Shown in pieces: positions 13,601-25,160 of a DNA stretch of 64,000 bases; position 1 is the first letter of the stretch, and every line of letters starts with the position of its first letter. The DNA is from Setophaga petechia (taxonomy: Eukaryota > Chordata > Aves > Passeriformes > Parulidae). The notes below the pieces were generated by a model. It did not search any database, had not been told where the DNA came from, and saw only the letters and a program-made list of their open reading frames with translations. The translations under genes and the position numbers were made by a program. Where the stretch lies: the NCBI GenBank assembly GCA_024362935.1, contig JANCRA010000008.1, forward strand, positions 31,986,557 to 32,050,556, written 5' to 3'.

Positions 13601-14429
13601 ACAACACATACCCACCAGAATAATTACTTTCTCTTCAAGCCAGTTCTCTCTCTTGATGTTATAATATGCAGCCTTCCCAGCCTATCACAGTACATTGCTT
13701 TACAAAGCAATCCAGTAGTGCCATCATCAGTATTTGAAAGCTGAAAATCAAAACAATATTCTGTTATTTTTATGACCAACTATCATTGTCACTTATATAC
13801 TGTTTTGACATGAAGTTGTTTTGGATTTTTGCATTTGTACCTTGTACCTATTAAAGAATTTGTTATATGCATCAAATGCAAGAACTTCTGTGTAGTCCTT
13901 TCGGGGAAATGTGGCTAAAATTTGTTAGTGTGAAGCAGAACTGCAAAAACTTTAAATCTCACTTTTGTTTCTTTTGTGCACATATATGTAAGTATGCACA
14001 TGTCCATATTGAAAAAAGTACAAGTGTATATTTAAAAAAAAATTGTATATAAATGCAGGTGTATATTCAGGTATTGATACTGTGCTTCTATGCCTGTATG
14101 GCTGCAGATGTGCTATCTGTATTAGTTTCAAAAGGCAACACCAGTAGCCTTTCACCCTGGGGAGTCTGTTCATTCTGATCTTCCCTGTGAGCTACAGACT
14201 AAATGTTTTCTTAATGCTAAGCCAGAGCTTTCTACTGCAGATGAAACTTGCCTTATGGTACACAGTGATAAAGCCTGAATAATCAGGCTTTTTTTTCTTT
14301 TAGACTCTTGTCTGAAATTCCAGACAATTCTGGGTTTTGAGACTTGGGAGATGAAAGATGTGAGAAGATGAGAGCATGTAAGACTCAGAATGTCAAGTCA
14401 GTGCCTGTAACAGTTGAGAAATATTTATA

Positions 14430-14532
14430 GATCATAAAATATATGTAATATATTTCAATGCTTTATATGTATTGAGTTAAAATTAAATATCTTTATATTT
14501 AATAAATCTATAGTACTAGTATAAATATATGT
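14430..14532. repeat. AT-rich low-complexity tract
   Basis: About 100 bases are almost wholly A and T with repeated atata, aatatat and ttaaat words. No coding potential. Confidence 0.8.
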
Positions 14533-14915
14533 CTTCATGTTCTAGGAGAGGCTTTGGAGCTCACAGTAGATGAAACCCACTGCATAAAGTAATAACTGTT
14601 TTGCTGTTTTGTCTTTGGTTCACCACTGCACAGAAACCTCAGTGTGTTTGGGATGATTGACATTATTTCTGGAGCTTGGTCACGTGAGATGAGATTCTAG
14701 GTCAAGGCTGCACACCATGTTATATTTTTGTGCTGAAATAAGTAACTTCTCATGTGCTGCAGGATACTTGCTGATAGAAACTTGCTGAGAGATCTTCTCC
14801 TATGGTGAGGTGCTAATCTCCAGTTTCCTTCAGAATCAAATCTGTGTTTGGAGAAAACCTATGTTATATATTGTATTTGAGATGGATCTGAACCACTGTA
14901 ATCAATTACATTCAG

Positions 14916-14963
14916 ATTGGTGAATGTACATGAAACTACATTGGTGAATGTGCATAAAACTAC
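14916..14963. repeat. 24-bp tandem duplication, 2 mismatches
   Basis: The unit attggtgaatgt[a/g]cat[g/a]aaactac occurs at 14916-14939 and 14940-14963, followed by a partial third copy (attaggtga). Confidence 0.9.
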
Positions 14964-16100
14964 ATTAGGTGAAGCATGTCTGTTTGTAGGTGCTAACAAT
15001 GTGTCCTGAACACTCAGATTTAGGATACTTTTACTTGACAAATTAATTTTAATGTTGGTATTTTGTTTCTACAATACAATATTTAAAAAAAAAAGTTCAA
15101 AAGAAAAGATTTTTTTTTATATATGATCCAACTAATTGCTTGCCATATATTTATATGGCAAGGGTATTGGCAGGGAAAAAAATAGGTGAAATACCTAATA
15201 AAAATTAGGCTTTGACCCTTTTTCCTTTTGTTTGACTTCAGTGTTATGTGTTCTGCTTTCCTGCAGTCTTCTCAGGAAGGGAAGGAACAGAATTACATTC
15301 AGGAGTCTCTTCAAAATACTTTTTCTGTCTCTTACCTTCTTTTCCTTTCCACTAGCATTTTGTCTATTTTTTTCATTTTTTTTTATTATTTTTGTATTAT
15401 GCTATGCTATGTAGTCTTTATAAGGATTGATAAAACCATACAAAAATGAAAGTTTTATGGAGCCTGGGGGAAAGGATCCACAAAATCCCTGTTATTGGAT
15501 GTGTTCAGTTGGGATGAGGAGCTCTGGGTTCTAATGCTCTCTCAGCAGATTGTACAGGTGTCCTGGCTGGTGGCTTTAACTCCAAGTACATGAACAACCA
15601 GCGGGGCAAGGGATATGTCTGCCTTTGGCAAGGGATGCTGAGGTCTTCCAGGCATCAGATTCTGCTCTGGGATTTTGCAGAGTTCCTAATGCCATAGCAT
15701 AATACAGTTATTACTGCAATATTCTATTGCAGCTGTTGAGTCACCTGACTATGGAAGAATAAAGGGTTTATGGCATTTTGGAAGCCTGTAGGGATTGACA
15801 CACAGACTTTGTATCAACTAAATTGCATGTCTTTGATAATTTCTGATGATGTCTGTTGCTGCTGTATGTAAGAAACTGTGGAGGGACCCTCTGAACCTGT
15901 CTTGCAGGGGAGCCCAGGGGAGAGGGCTCCAGCAGGAGCAGGGGCCCTTGGCTTTGATCCCAGCTTTGAGCTCTGGTCTCAGCAGATGACAAGTTGTTCT
16001 GGGTTTTGTCCCATGGGCTTGCTTTAACCAAGCAGGCGGCAAAGAGTGGGCTGGTAGAACAGGTGCAGAGCTGCTGTCTTTGTGCTGCAGCCAGATGGCC

Positions 16101-16126
16101 ATTTAATTGTCCCATTTAATTGTCCC
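16101..16126. repeat. Perfect 13-bp tandem duplication
   Basis: atttaattgtccc is present twice in a row. A second tandem duplication lies 80 bases downstream. Confidence 0.95.
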
Positions 16127-16205
16127 AGGCACTGACTAAGTAAGACTTGGCCGAGTCTCTTGCTCAGTTCTCAATTCTGCTGCTGCACTGCCTAGTTGGG
16201 TCTTG

Positions 16206-16244
16206 TGGGGACTTCAGAGACAAAATGGGGACTTCAGAGACAAC
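16206..16244. repeat. 20-bp tandem duplication
   Basis: tggggacttcagagacaaaa is followed at once by tggggacttcagagacaac. The copies differ only at the end. Confidence 0.95.
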
Positions 16245-17931
16245 TGGGCATCTGGACTTCTAGTCATGATATAATGTGGTTGGTTTCAAACCTCAACATG
16301 GTTCATAGCCTAACGTTGTTTTCTTAAAAGAAATTGTTTGATGCTTTCCTAAAGTAAAGATTTCTGATCTGTGCTGGTGTATCTTGCTTCTTACAATGTT
16401 ATTAATATCAAGGTGATAGGAAAAAAGCTTTATGTAGGAACCCTTATTTCGAAGGATTTACTCCCTGGGATTTTGCAAGGAGAACCTTTGTATCTGTTGA
16501 GTTACCTCTTACCAGGATGAGAGCTGAGGAAGAATTTTGAGGGTTAAGAAAATTTTGGCTTGCTAAAGCTTTCAAAATCCTGATGTAGAATAACAATTTT
16601 TCATTGTTCAGAAGAAGTGAGAAATTATTATTTGAATGCTGCACTTAAGGGGAAGTGCTATACTTTAGGGCTTGTGAACTTGCAAAATAGAATTGCAAAT
16701 TAAGTGTGTTTGCTTATTATATGCTTATACTTATTCACTTGGTTTAATAACTGCAAATGTTTTTTACCTGTAACCTCTTCAAATGAATATGTTTGTTGCT
16801 TATATGTAACTCAATCAGGTTTTTTTGTCAAGCTAATCCACTTTTATTATAGTAAATCATTTAAGCTACAACTGTGGGGTGTTAGAGGCCAAGGATGGGA
16901 CTAAGCAGACTTATGGTAATATCTGCATTTTAATTGAATTAAAAAGATGTCTAAGTATTTCCAGCAGGCCACCTCTTTGGTTCAGTGCTAAAAAGGCAGT
17001 CTCTGGGTCTGAAGTGGTTGTGAAGTACCATGTTGATCCAAGCTGTTTGAGTTAGCCTGTCATTAGCCTATATAAGGAAAGGATCGAATATATGTTAATA
17101 AAATACAGCTATTTAAGCTTCTGTTATGTTGATGGATGCTAATCTGCATTTATTTTAAGATTTTTTTTTTTTTTATCCATCATGCTCCACCTGTTTTGTT
17201 CAGTCCTGGATCTGATTCACACAGCTTTTTTTAGTTTTGTTTCGACTGTGGCTCTGGCAGTACCAAATTTACCCAGAAGTTACACAGCCTCTGGATTATG
17301 CTACCTCTAGGGGAGAAGGTGGAGAGCTTTGCATGGTCTACTGTGCTTATGTCTGCAGTCCCCACTGCACAGCACATGAATAATACCAGAAACTCTGCCC
17401 AAGGTCTACCTGCTCCCTTTTTATGATGAAATGCCACCAAAAGAAGTGAGTGGAAATAGCTTCTTGTTTACGCACAGGTTTCTCTCCAGTTAAATTCTCT
17501 GCCTAGAGAAGCAGTTGAAAATAGTTGGTGCTACTTTGTTTTACAGTTGCCCGTGTGACTCCTTTCCTTCCTGCTGGCCTATAGAATTGAGACATAGATT
17601 TTAGCCTTCACAACACATATGCAGTGATGTAAAATTCTATTTATGTGCAGAGGGTTACTAAGTAACAGTTGCTGAGGGAAATGCAGTCTTTGACTGTGTG
17701 ACGTCTGTGCCCTTAAAATTCCCAGCCAAGTAGTGCATTAACATAGATTTTGCACATTAATGTAATGGGATTTGCTGTGGGCAGTGTGAGCAAAACCTTG
17801 GGAAAACAACAATGTAGTTTAAGGAATTCTATTCTCTGCAGCCTGACCCCGTGGACAGGAGATGAAACCAGTGTTTGCCCTTCTACCTCATCCTCTCCAT
17901 ACCACACCATAAGTAAGGACCTTGATATAAT

Positions 17932-18113
17932 TCATAGGATCATAGAATATCCTGAGTTGGAAGGGACCCACCAAGTCCAACTCCTGGCCCTGCACAGGAC
18001 ATCCCCAAGAATATCACACCATGTGCCTGAAAATGTTGTCCAGACATTTCTTGAGCGCTCTCAGGCTTGGCCAGTCCTGTCACTGATCACCAGAGAGGAC
18101 AGATCAGTGTCTG
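17932..18113 (-). mobile_element. CR1 LINE 3' end, antisense
   Basis: The + strand begins tcataggatcatagaat followed by gttggaagggaccc and a stretch with atgtgcctgaaa and ttgtccagacatttcttga, the antisense of an avian CR1 3' terminus. It is directly adjacent to the CR1 reverse-transcriptase fragment at 18114, so the copy has probably lost the middle of the element. Confidence 0.9.
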
Positions 18114-18315
18114 CTTCAATTGCCAGCTTCCAGTCAGCTGGGACCTCTCTAGATTCCCAAGACATCATTGAAAACATCCCAAGACCACTGACATCCTAAG
18201 ACCATTGAAAAGTCTTTAAGGGAGGTCTCCTGTTGACATCAGGCAGCTCCTTGAGTATCCTGGGATGAATCTCATTGGGTACCATAAATTTGAAAGGATC
18301 CAGCTGCAGATGCAA
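18114..18315 (-). mobile_element. CR1 ORF2 reverse-transcriptase fragment, antisense, decayed
   Basis: Translated on the minus strand the block gives NEIHPRILKELPDV and, after a stop, SWESREVPADWKLA. These are the conserved segments of CR1 reverse transcriptase preceding the catalytic palm. Stop codons and frame changes show it is dead. It lies much closer to the 3' terminus at 17932 than in an intact element, so either there is an internal deletion or two fragments are juxtaposed. Confidence 0.8.
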
Positions 18316-20097
18316 GTTCACCACAGGTTCAGGTTGGCTGGGAGTTTATAATTCTTGCATTTGCAGTCCTCCAGTTCATGGCTATGGAGGGTCTATTTTA
18401 AATATTTTGTGCATTTTAATATTTGTTTGATATTTGTGTATTTGTGTTTATATCTATATCTATCTATAGATAAAAAGGATTCCACATGTAATCAGTTTGT
18501 TTTGCATGTGTATCTTCCTTCAGAGGGAGGAAAGTTGAGTGGCAAAAACCAAAAAGAGTTGGGGATAGACTGGGTGTTGATAGCACAAGGAGAAATGTCC
18601 CTTGAGATCTTCTGTTAACTCCGCTTCTAATTTTTCGCAGTCCATCAGATGATTTGTTTTTCCTAAGGATTTTTTTTCCCAGTTAATGTTACTTGGAAAA
18701 GGTCATGTGTCTAGCCTTGAAAATGAGCTTTTGTATTGGAAAAGATTCTACTTAAATGATCAACCTTTCTTTTAAATCACACCTAATATGAGTTAAAGTA
18801 GAGCTTTGAACTGAAGACCTTTTATATTCTGATAAAGATGATTTGTTGAACTTTGATGAAGTCTTACATAATTTCTCTATTACCAGGCTCCTTTTTGTCT
18901 GAAAATACTTGGAGGACAGGGAGAAGTGCATGTATGTAAATAATTATTGCAGTGGGAAGGTAACATGAGCTTATCAGGCTGTGTGATTTGCTCACTGTGG
19001 CTTAAGGAGATCTTAATTTCAGTGAGGTTCTTACATTAATGATGTCATTATATCAGGCTACATAAAAGATGGGCAAAAATAGATTTTTATAACGAAGTAC
19101 TATCACAGTCCTTTAATTAAAGTGTCATAAATATTTATCAGGCATATCTAGTCATTATTTTATTGCATTTCAATGGCAATTGTTGTTTTAGCTGAATCCA
19201 AGGAAGTTATTTGTTGATCACTGCGAAATGCATTATGGCCAGGAGTTGATCTTATGTTATTTACCTGGGCTCTTCAGTAAACCAGCATTGTCACTGTCAT
19301 GGGAATAGTACCATAATTTGTCAACTGTGCAAAATTTACTTTATTTACTAATGACAATTGTTTTTTAGTTTATTTTCTTGTTATTTCTATGCAAATTATA
19401 AAAAAAACCAAAACAGCAAACCAAGCAGAAACCAAACCTAGTGGTTCCATCTCTGTAAAAGTTGGTGTGTTTTCTGCTCCTGGCATTGTAAAGTCTCTTA
19501 ACATTTTTGATGGGGTATAATTTTCAAGTACTGTCTGACTGCATTTTTTGCCTGTGTTTGAGAGAGTGTAGTATCTGAGGGTTTTTGTAGTCTTTCATGC
19601 AGTTCACTCATTTTGGTTTTGAGGCCAGAAATTCTTCCCTCTGGAGAGAAATTGATCCTGAATTCTTCATTGTTCAGTCAAGCTCCTGTTTTTCTGTAAC
19701 TCTCTGTGATCAGCTTTGACTGCTCAAATGGTTTTAAACTGGTGTGTTGGCCACAGCTTTTCCCTCAGGAAGCTGTCATCACTCTGGGAGTACTGACTCT
19801 GAGCAAAGTATCTTTTGAGTCTACAGGAGAAGCAAAACAGAACAGGGGGAGAAAAATAGTCACACAATTGACACATCTATTCTTCCAAAGCCTTTTCTTG
19901 TTGCTCCATAGGGTCCCTTGTGTTTCTCTTCTCTCAAATGCCCAAGTTCCAGAGAACTGGAGTTAATCCTATTTGCAATAACACCTGCTTTTCCCATGTA
20001 CTTCAGGAGCAGCTCATCAGTTCCAAACACCTGCAGTGGTAATGCAACCACTTGTAGTTACTTAATTAAAATGGATGCAAAACAAAACAAAAAAAGA

Positions 20098-20680
20098 GGA
20101 ACCTTCTCTGCAAAGCTTCTTTCAGGTCATTTGACCCCTGTCAATCCTCGTGAATGGAGTTATCCCATTTCAGCTGCAGAGTTTTGCATGTGCCTTTATT
20201 GGACTTCATGAAATTCTTGTCTCTACTTCTGTAGCCTGTCAAGGTCCTTGTCTGAAGAGCACCTCTGCCTCTGTGTACTGACCAGTCCCCCCAGTTTATT
20301 ATTATTACCTGGGTTTTTAAATAAAGACATTACATTATATTGGCCTTAGTGTGGATCCCTGAGGGGTGCTTCTGCTGACAGACAGACAGATGGACTCCAT
20401 GCCATTGATTGCCATCCTCTGAGCATGATGGTCCTACCAGTTACCCACCCCTTGTATTCCACCTACCCAGACTTTTCTCTTCTTGGTTTGACTGGAAGGA
20501 TAGAGTGGCAGGCTGTGGGAGGCTGTGTCATAGGCCATGCTAATGTCAGGGGATATGATGTCATGCTTCTCCCCTCCTCCACAAAACCAGTCATTTCATT
20601 ACAAGAGGCTGTTCAGGGGACTAGTCAGACACCATTTGCCCTCCGAGCAGGGTGTTCCTACACACCTTCTATCCGTGGGG
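20098..20680 (-). mobile_element. CR1 ORF2 reverse-transcriptase region, antisense, decayed
   Basis: On the minus strand the right end carries a degenerate form of the GKSCLTNL segment (GKWCLTS). Further along come NWGDWS-type sequence and RDKNFMKSNKGTCKTLQL, corresponding to the CR1 run around DKNFMKFNKGKC. Multiple stops and frameshifts interrupt it. A target-like 3' terminus is not present, so this is an internal fragment. The boundaries are approximate. The + strand frame of 104 codons inside it (20425-20739) is a shadow of this element. Confidence 0.75.
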
Positions 20681-21135
20681 AAAAATTACTGTTAAAATTG
20701 TTATGTCATCTAAAAAAAGAAAAACAGCTGAGCATTTGAAAAGCTGTGTATAAAGCATGTCTCTCTTTTTACCAATGCATTATCACTCCTTCAATGTTAA
20801 TGCAGAGGTTTCTGTTGAGTACAAAATGTACCTACCTTTGACAGTCTTTTATCCTTCAGTAAAGTATTGCACTTATGAATTATTGACAAAGAAAAAAAGC
20901 CATACTGAGGCCTTCTTTTAGAACAAATCCACATGAAAGAGAAAAGAGGTGTGAATTGCACTTTGTGGTTGTATGATCATCCTTGATTTCTTGAAACCTT
21001 TCTAGAAAGTTGGGCAGTTGTCACAGAGTTACCAAGTCTTGACAAATTGATAGCAGCCTGTATAGTGTAACAGTACAAAGTAGATGCTGATTGGTCGCAG
21101 AAAAAAAAGGCAAGGCTGTCTGGCTGAGCTGTCCT

Positions 21136-21256
21136 TGGGTTTTTATGTGGTATTGGTTTTGGTTTTTTGAGTTAGGTGTTTTGGTCGTTTGGGGGTTGTT
21201 GGTTGGTTTTTTGTTGCTGTTTTTGGGTGGAATTTTTTGGGGTTTTTTTTTGTTAA
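21136..21256. repeat. G/T-rich low-complexity tract
   Basis: About 120 bases of ggtttt, gttgg and tttttgg words on the + strand. The Trp/Phe/Gly-rich and Asn/Lys/Thr/Pro-rich frames on either strand arise from this composition. Confidence 0.9.
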
Positions 21257-21600
21257 ATATCTATACAAGAGGAAAGATCTAAAAATTAGGCACTGTAGGA
21301 AAAGGTGGAAGTTGAAGAGGAGAACAAGTGTTCCTGCCTGGAGTTGGAGATGTTCCCAGGCAGTGAATAGGTAAGCTTGCTGGTAGAGCTTCATGCTCCC
21401 CCCCAGAGCCTGCGGCTTCCACAGATGATGACTATAAATAGTGCAAAGTAGCACTTATTTAAATCACCTGTTTGGTTTTTTTTTTTCTTTTTAACACATA
21501 GCTCACAAATTTCAATGCAATATTTCTCCTGAAGATATAGAGTTCTTACAAGAACCACACTAATGAATCAAGCTGTGGTAAGTTGAAGCATGTCTGTAGT

Positions 21601-21860
21601 GATTAGTGATAGGACCCAAAGTAATGGTCTGAAGTTGTGTCAGGGGAGGTTTAGGTTGGATTTCAGAAAGAGTTTCCTCACCCAGAGGGCATTTGGGCAC
21701 TGGAACAGGCTTCCCAGGGAAGTGGTCACAGCACCAGCCTGAGAGTTTGAGGAGTGTTTGGACAATGCTCTCAGGCACATGGTGTGATTCTGGGCCAGGA
21801 GTTGGATGTGATGATCTTTGTGGGTGCCTTCCAACTCAGCATACTGAATGATTCTGTGAT
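21601..21860 (+). mobile_element. CR1 LINE 3' end, sense
   Basis: This is a 260-bp CR1 tail in the sense orientation: aggtttaggttggat, cacccagagggcatt, a run with ggaacaggcttcccaggga, then gttggatgtgatgatc and cttccaactcagcatactg, ending in the short terminal repeat gaatgattctgtgat. It is 5'-truncated, as is normal for CR1 copies. It has no coding capacity, and the small frames on both strands across it are incidental. Confidence 0.92.
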
Positions 21861-23364
21861 CTTTTTAAATGACAATTTCTATTTGGTTTTTGGCTCACTG
21901 AGTAATAAGCTGGTTGCTCACAAATTGTATTCCTGGTCTTAACTATTTCTCCTGTCTGTACATGCACACGAGTGTTTCAATGTCATTATTTCTGATACTT
22001 ATTAACATTGATATTAGAGAAAATGGACATTTATCTCACAGTCAGTATGAGATTTATATTGCTTGATCTTTCTCGGGTTTAATTTCTTTGTTTGACTTTA
22101 TATATTTGGAAAATGGTAGCTACAGCTGTTTAAAACTATACTGTCTCTGCAACAAAACAAGAAATGTCCCTGAAGAACAGGATTGTGTATTGTACAGATA
22201 GGGGTTTTTAAATTCCATTATTAGATTAGCTGCTTATGCTTTGCAAAAGGTATGAGAACAGGCTTATGACCCATTTATGTTATGGAGCCTGTATCTTATC
22301 ATATTTGCCATCTGGAGACACCTTGGATAGATGCTTACTGCCCACAGTCTTTTTTATATGGTGTACAGAAATGGCAGCAATTAACTCCACAGGAAAACCT
22401 TCCCTAGTTCCAGGTGAGTAATAGCAGGTAGTTGCAGATGAATCAGGTGTCACCCGGGACTGAAGAAGCACTGAGTGTGAGATCTGAGTGAGTCATTTCC
22501 TTGGGCTCTCAAGGTTTGTTTTACCCCTAGTTCAGTGTGGTAAGCAGCAATAGTTGAGATCATTATTTCTGAGGGTCAGGAATATGTTCAATTACTGATA
22601 TGTGGAGAAAAATGTAACATTTTAGCTGTACTCCTTGCATATGAAATCACTGATATTTACTGGAAGCTCACCCCATCATTTTATGGAATTTTGGAAACGC
22701 ATATATCAGATTGCATATCTGCATGTTACAGTCTGGGCTGCATTAGACTGTAAGTGTGCTCCAGAGGAGGGCACCAAAATCTGGAGATGTTAGTGCCACT
22801 GTTATTGCAAACCAGATGGTGGCTCGGTAGCCAGAACCCAGTGACAGGTCAGGCTCTGAGTGACAGCCCTTAAAATGCCTGGAAGCCCCAGTGTGATCAG
22901 ATGCTCTGACTGAGTTTTCAATATACCAGCTGTGGGACAACCAATGAAATTGGTTTCTGCTGTTCATTAACATCCAGATCTTCAGGATCTGTTGCTGTTG
23001 TTTTCCCTCTCATGATGGTTAATACAATTTGAATGCTAATTTGGACATTTTAAACAGGCTGAAAATAAAAAATTAAAATGTCATCTCTCCGGGCATGTTT
23101 GGGTAAACAATCGGGTTTGTTGTGCTTTTTTTCCAAAATATTTTGCCTCTTAGACTTCATTATTCCCTTCTGAAATGGGAAAGTTCACCTGTTGAATATG
23201 TAGGTTAATATTTCAGTGTGCAGCTTCATACATGTGTTACAATTGTCGATTTTTCTTCTAATATTGGTGCAGTTGTAACTCTGCACAGTAGTTTTTGTGA
23301 GGGTGCCTCTGTGTTGGCTTAAAACATGTAGGGAAGCATTGTTCTCTTGTTTGTTTTCAGAAAA

Positions 23365-23419
23365 TGTGGTGGGTTGACCCTGGCTGGACTCCCAGTGCCC
23401 ACCAAAGCTGCTCTATCAC
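23365..23419 (+). mobile_element. Short stub of an avian ERV LTR (ERVL-like)
   Basis: The segment begins TGTGGTGGGTTGACCCTGG and continues with cccaccaaagctgctctatc, which I recognise from memory as the first roughly 55 bases of a common avian LTR whose full length is several hundred bases. The similarity ends abruptly near 23419. No downstream LTR half or duplication is evident, so it is a truncated relic. Confidence 0.6.
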
Positions 23420-24539
23420 ATGTCTAGTGCATATGAACATTGTGAAAGAGAAATAATCATGCCAGCGAGGGTTCTGCTCCTCTGTTCCTGATAAAGGACA
23501 CAGAAGTCAAAGCAAGCAGTGAATGGGAGCAGTTTCTATTTGTGTTGAGAGAATTTGAGGGATTTGTGTTCTGTTGCTCTGAGATTTCTTCCTTGTTATT
23601 GGAGCAGATTGGTTTTGGTTAGATTTTTTGATGTTCTCCTGACTTGGGTTCTATTGCCTTAGTGGTGATTAGGTGCATTGTTTTGAGTTATTTGCTTTAT
23701 GACACTTCTTCTGGTTCAGTTTAGACAGTTTCTTGAAAAATTACTGAATATTTCTGAAATCAGTTAATCTCCTCTTCAGATTTTGCATATTGTGGTTGTT
23801 AAGGTAACTAGGGAAAATGAGGAAGGGATCCTTATTGTGCTTTCTTCAAGTGTATTAAACGAAACTATAAATTAATTTTAATGGGTGTTTTGAAGTTGCT
23901 TTTTAAAAAATATTCATGTAAGTATTACATACATTTCAATGTATATTCTTTGTTTCTTAGGGAATATCTCTTGGGTTATTTCTCTGTGTTCTAGTAAGTA
24001 GTTTTATTTATGTACCTTTGACAGCTATCTGTTAGTTAGAATTTGAGTTATACTTGAAAGGCTTACAGTGGGCTGCTGAAAGAAAGGTCACCCCTATTTG
24101 GGCCTGTACTTGGATACCAAATGAACAAATCTCTGGGATGGTATTGTGGCTTTCTGAAGAGGTATTTGTTCCTGAAAGATGATTTTAAAGTCAAAAATTA
24201 GCATTTATCATTCTGTTGCTTCCTGCCGGTTGACTTGTGTGAGAATTGAAGTTGCTGAGAGTTTATGGGGAAGCTCTATCTCTTAAAATTATCTATAAAA
24301 AATATTTGCAAAGGTGACTAATACTTCTGAGAAACTTGTAATGTATTTGGTGAGGTATGGGAAGGGGAGGTAACTTCAGGCCTTTATAAGCATGTTGAGA
24401 AACAGACTCCTTGAGGGGCTTTAATATGGTTCTAAAAACTAATGGTTCCTCTTTCCTGTCTTTTTATCAATATTATCAATACCAATATCCAGGGTCATTA
24501 CATTAGGTGCAGCTACATTACGGTGCACACTTTTTCCAT

Positions 24540-25160
24540 CTCATGTATTTTCTCTTCTAGGGGAGAGATTTGGGTCCATGATGGTGTGGTGATGCTGGTG
24601 GGGCTTGTGAAATCCTTGGGCTCTTACGCCCTACTTCTCTTCCTTGATATGGGGGCAGCCTTGATACTGATATGGGGGTCCTGAGACTGATTATATGGCT
24701 CTGGGTCTGAGGAACAAGGGCACAGGAGCCAAGGCTTTCTCCCTGGTGCTCCCAGTGAGGGCGTAGGGCTTGGACAGAAGCGAATGGATTCTAGAGGTCA
24801 ACACCTGGCGGCACAGCTGATGCTGACAGCAGGCATTTGGCTTTTACAGCCATGGAGTACAGCCTGAGGGCCAGGGACTGCTCAGATGGAATCTACCTGA
24901 CCAAGTCAGGGAAAAGCCTCACTGCCAACAGGCTGGTCAGGCTGGTTGAGGAGAGCTTTAAACTAGGAAATATAAGGGAGAGAGAGATGATAGCCCAGGC
25001 AAGTGGGGAAGTGATGGAATGGGTTGGCAAACGAAGGGCACAGAGTGATGAAGACAAGAAGAGCCTTGGAAAAAATGTAACAGAGCCGAAGGCAGAGGTT
25101 GATTCCGTGAACTATCAAGCAAATACTCTGCTTTGCCTAGTGTCTCAACTTTCCTGCTGA
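24540..25160 (+). mobile_element. Decayed CR1 ORF1 (esterase-domain end) region
   Basis: The open frame 24837-25160 (107 codons) contains DCSDGIYLTKSGKSLTANRL followed by VRLVEESFKLGN. This resembles the C-terminal part of the SGNH-esterase-like ORF1 product of CR1 LINEs (pattern DGIHLT..GK....N.L..LI..A.N), where the same nucleotide hallmark gctttaaacta occurs. Upstream, 24780-24830 has the looser match gaggtcaacacctgg known from the same ORF1 region. The frame breaks before 24837 and there is no intact partner ORF2, so it is a remnant. The 5' limit is uncertain. An independent exapted gene is less likely because no splice sites or homologous neighbours are visible. Confidence 0.55.

Noticed and set aside
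22743..22800. ctccagaggagggcaccaaaat resembling the CR1 3' region
   Set aside because: The match is about 20 bases long and the adjacent sequence does not continue as CR1.
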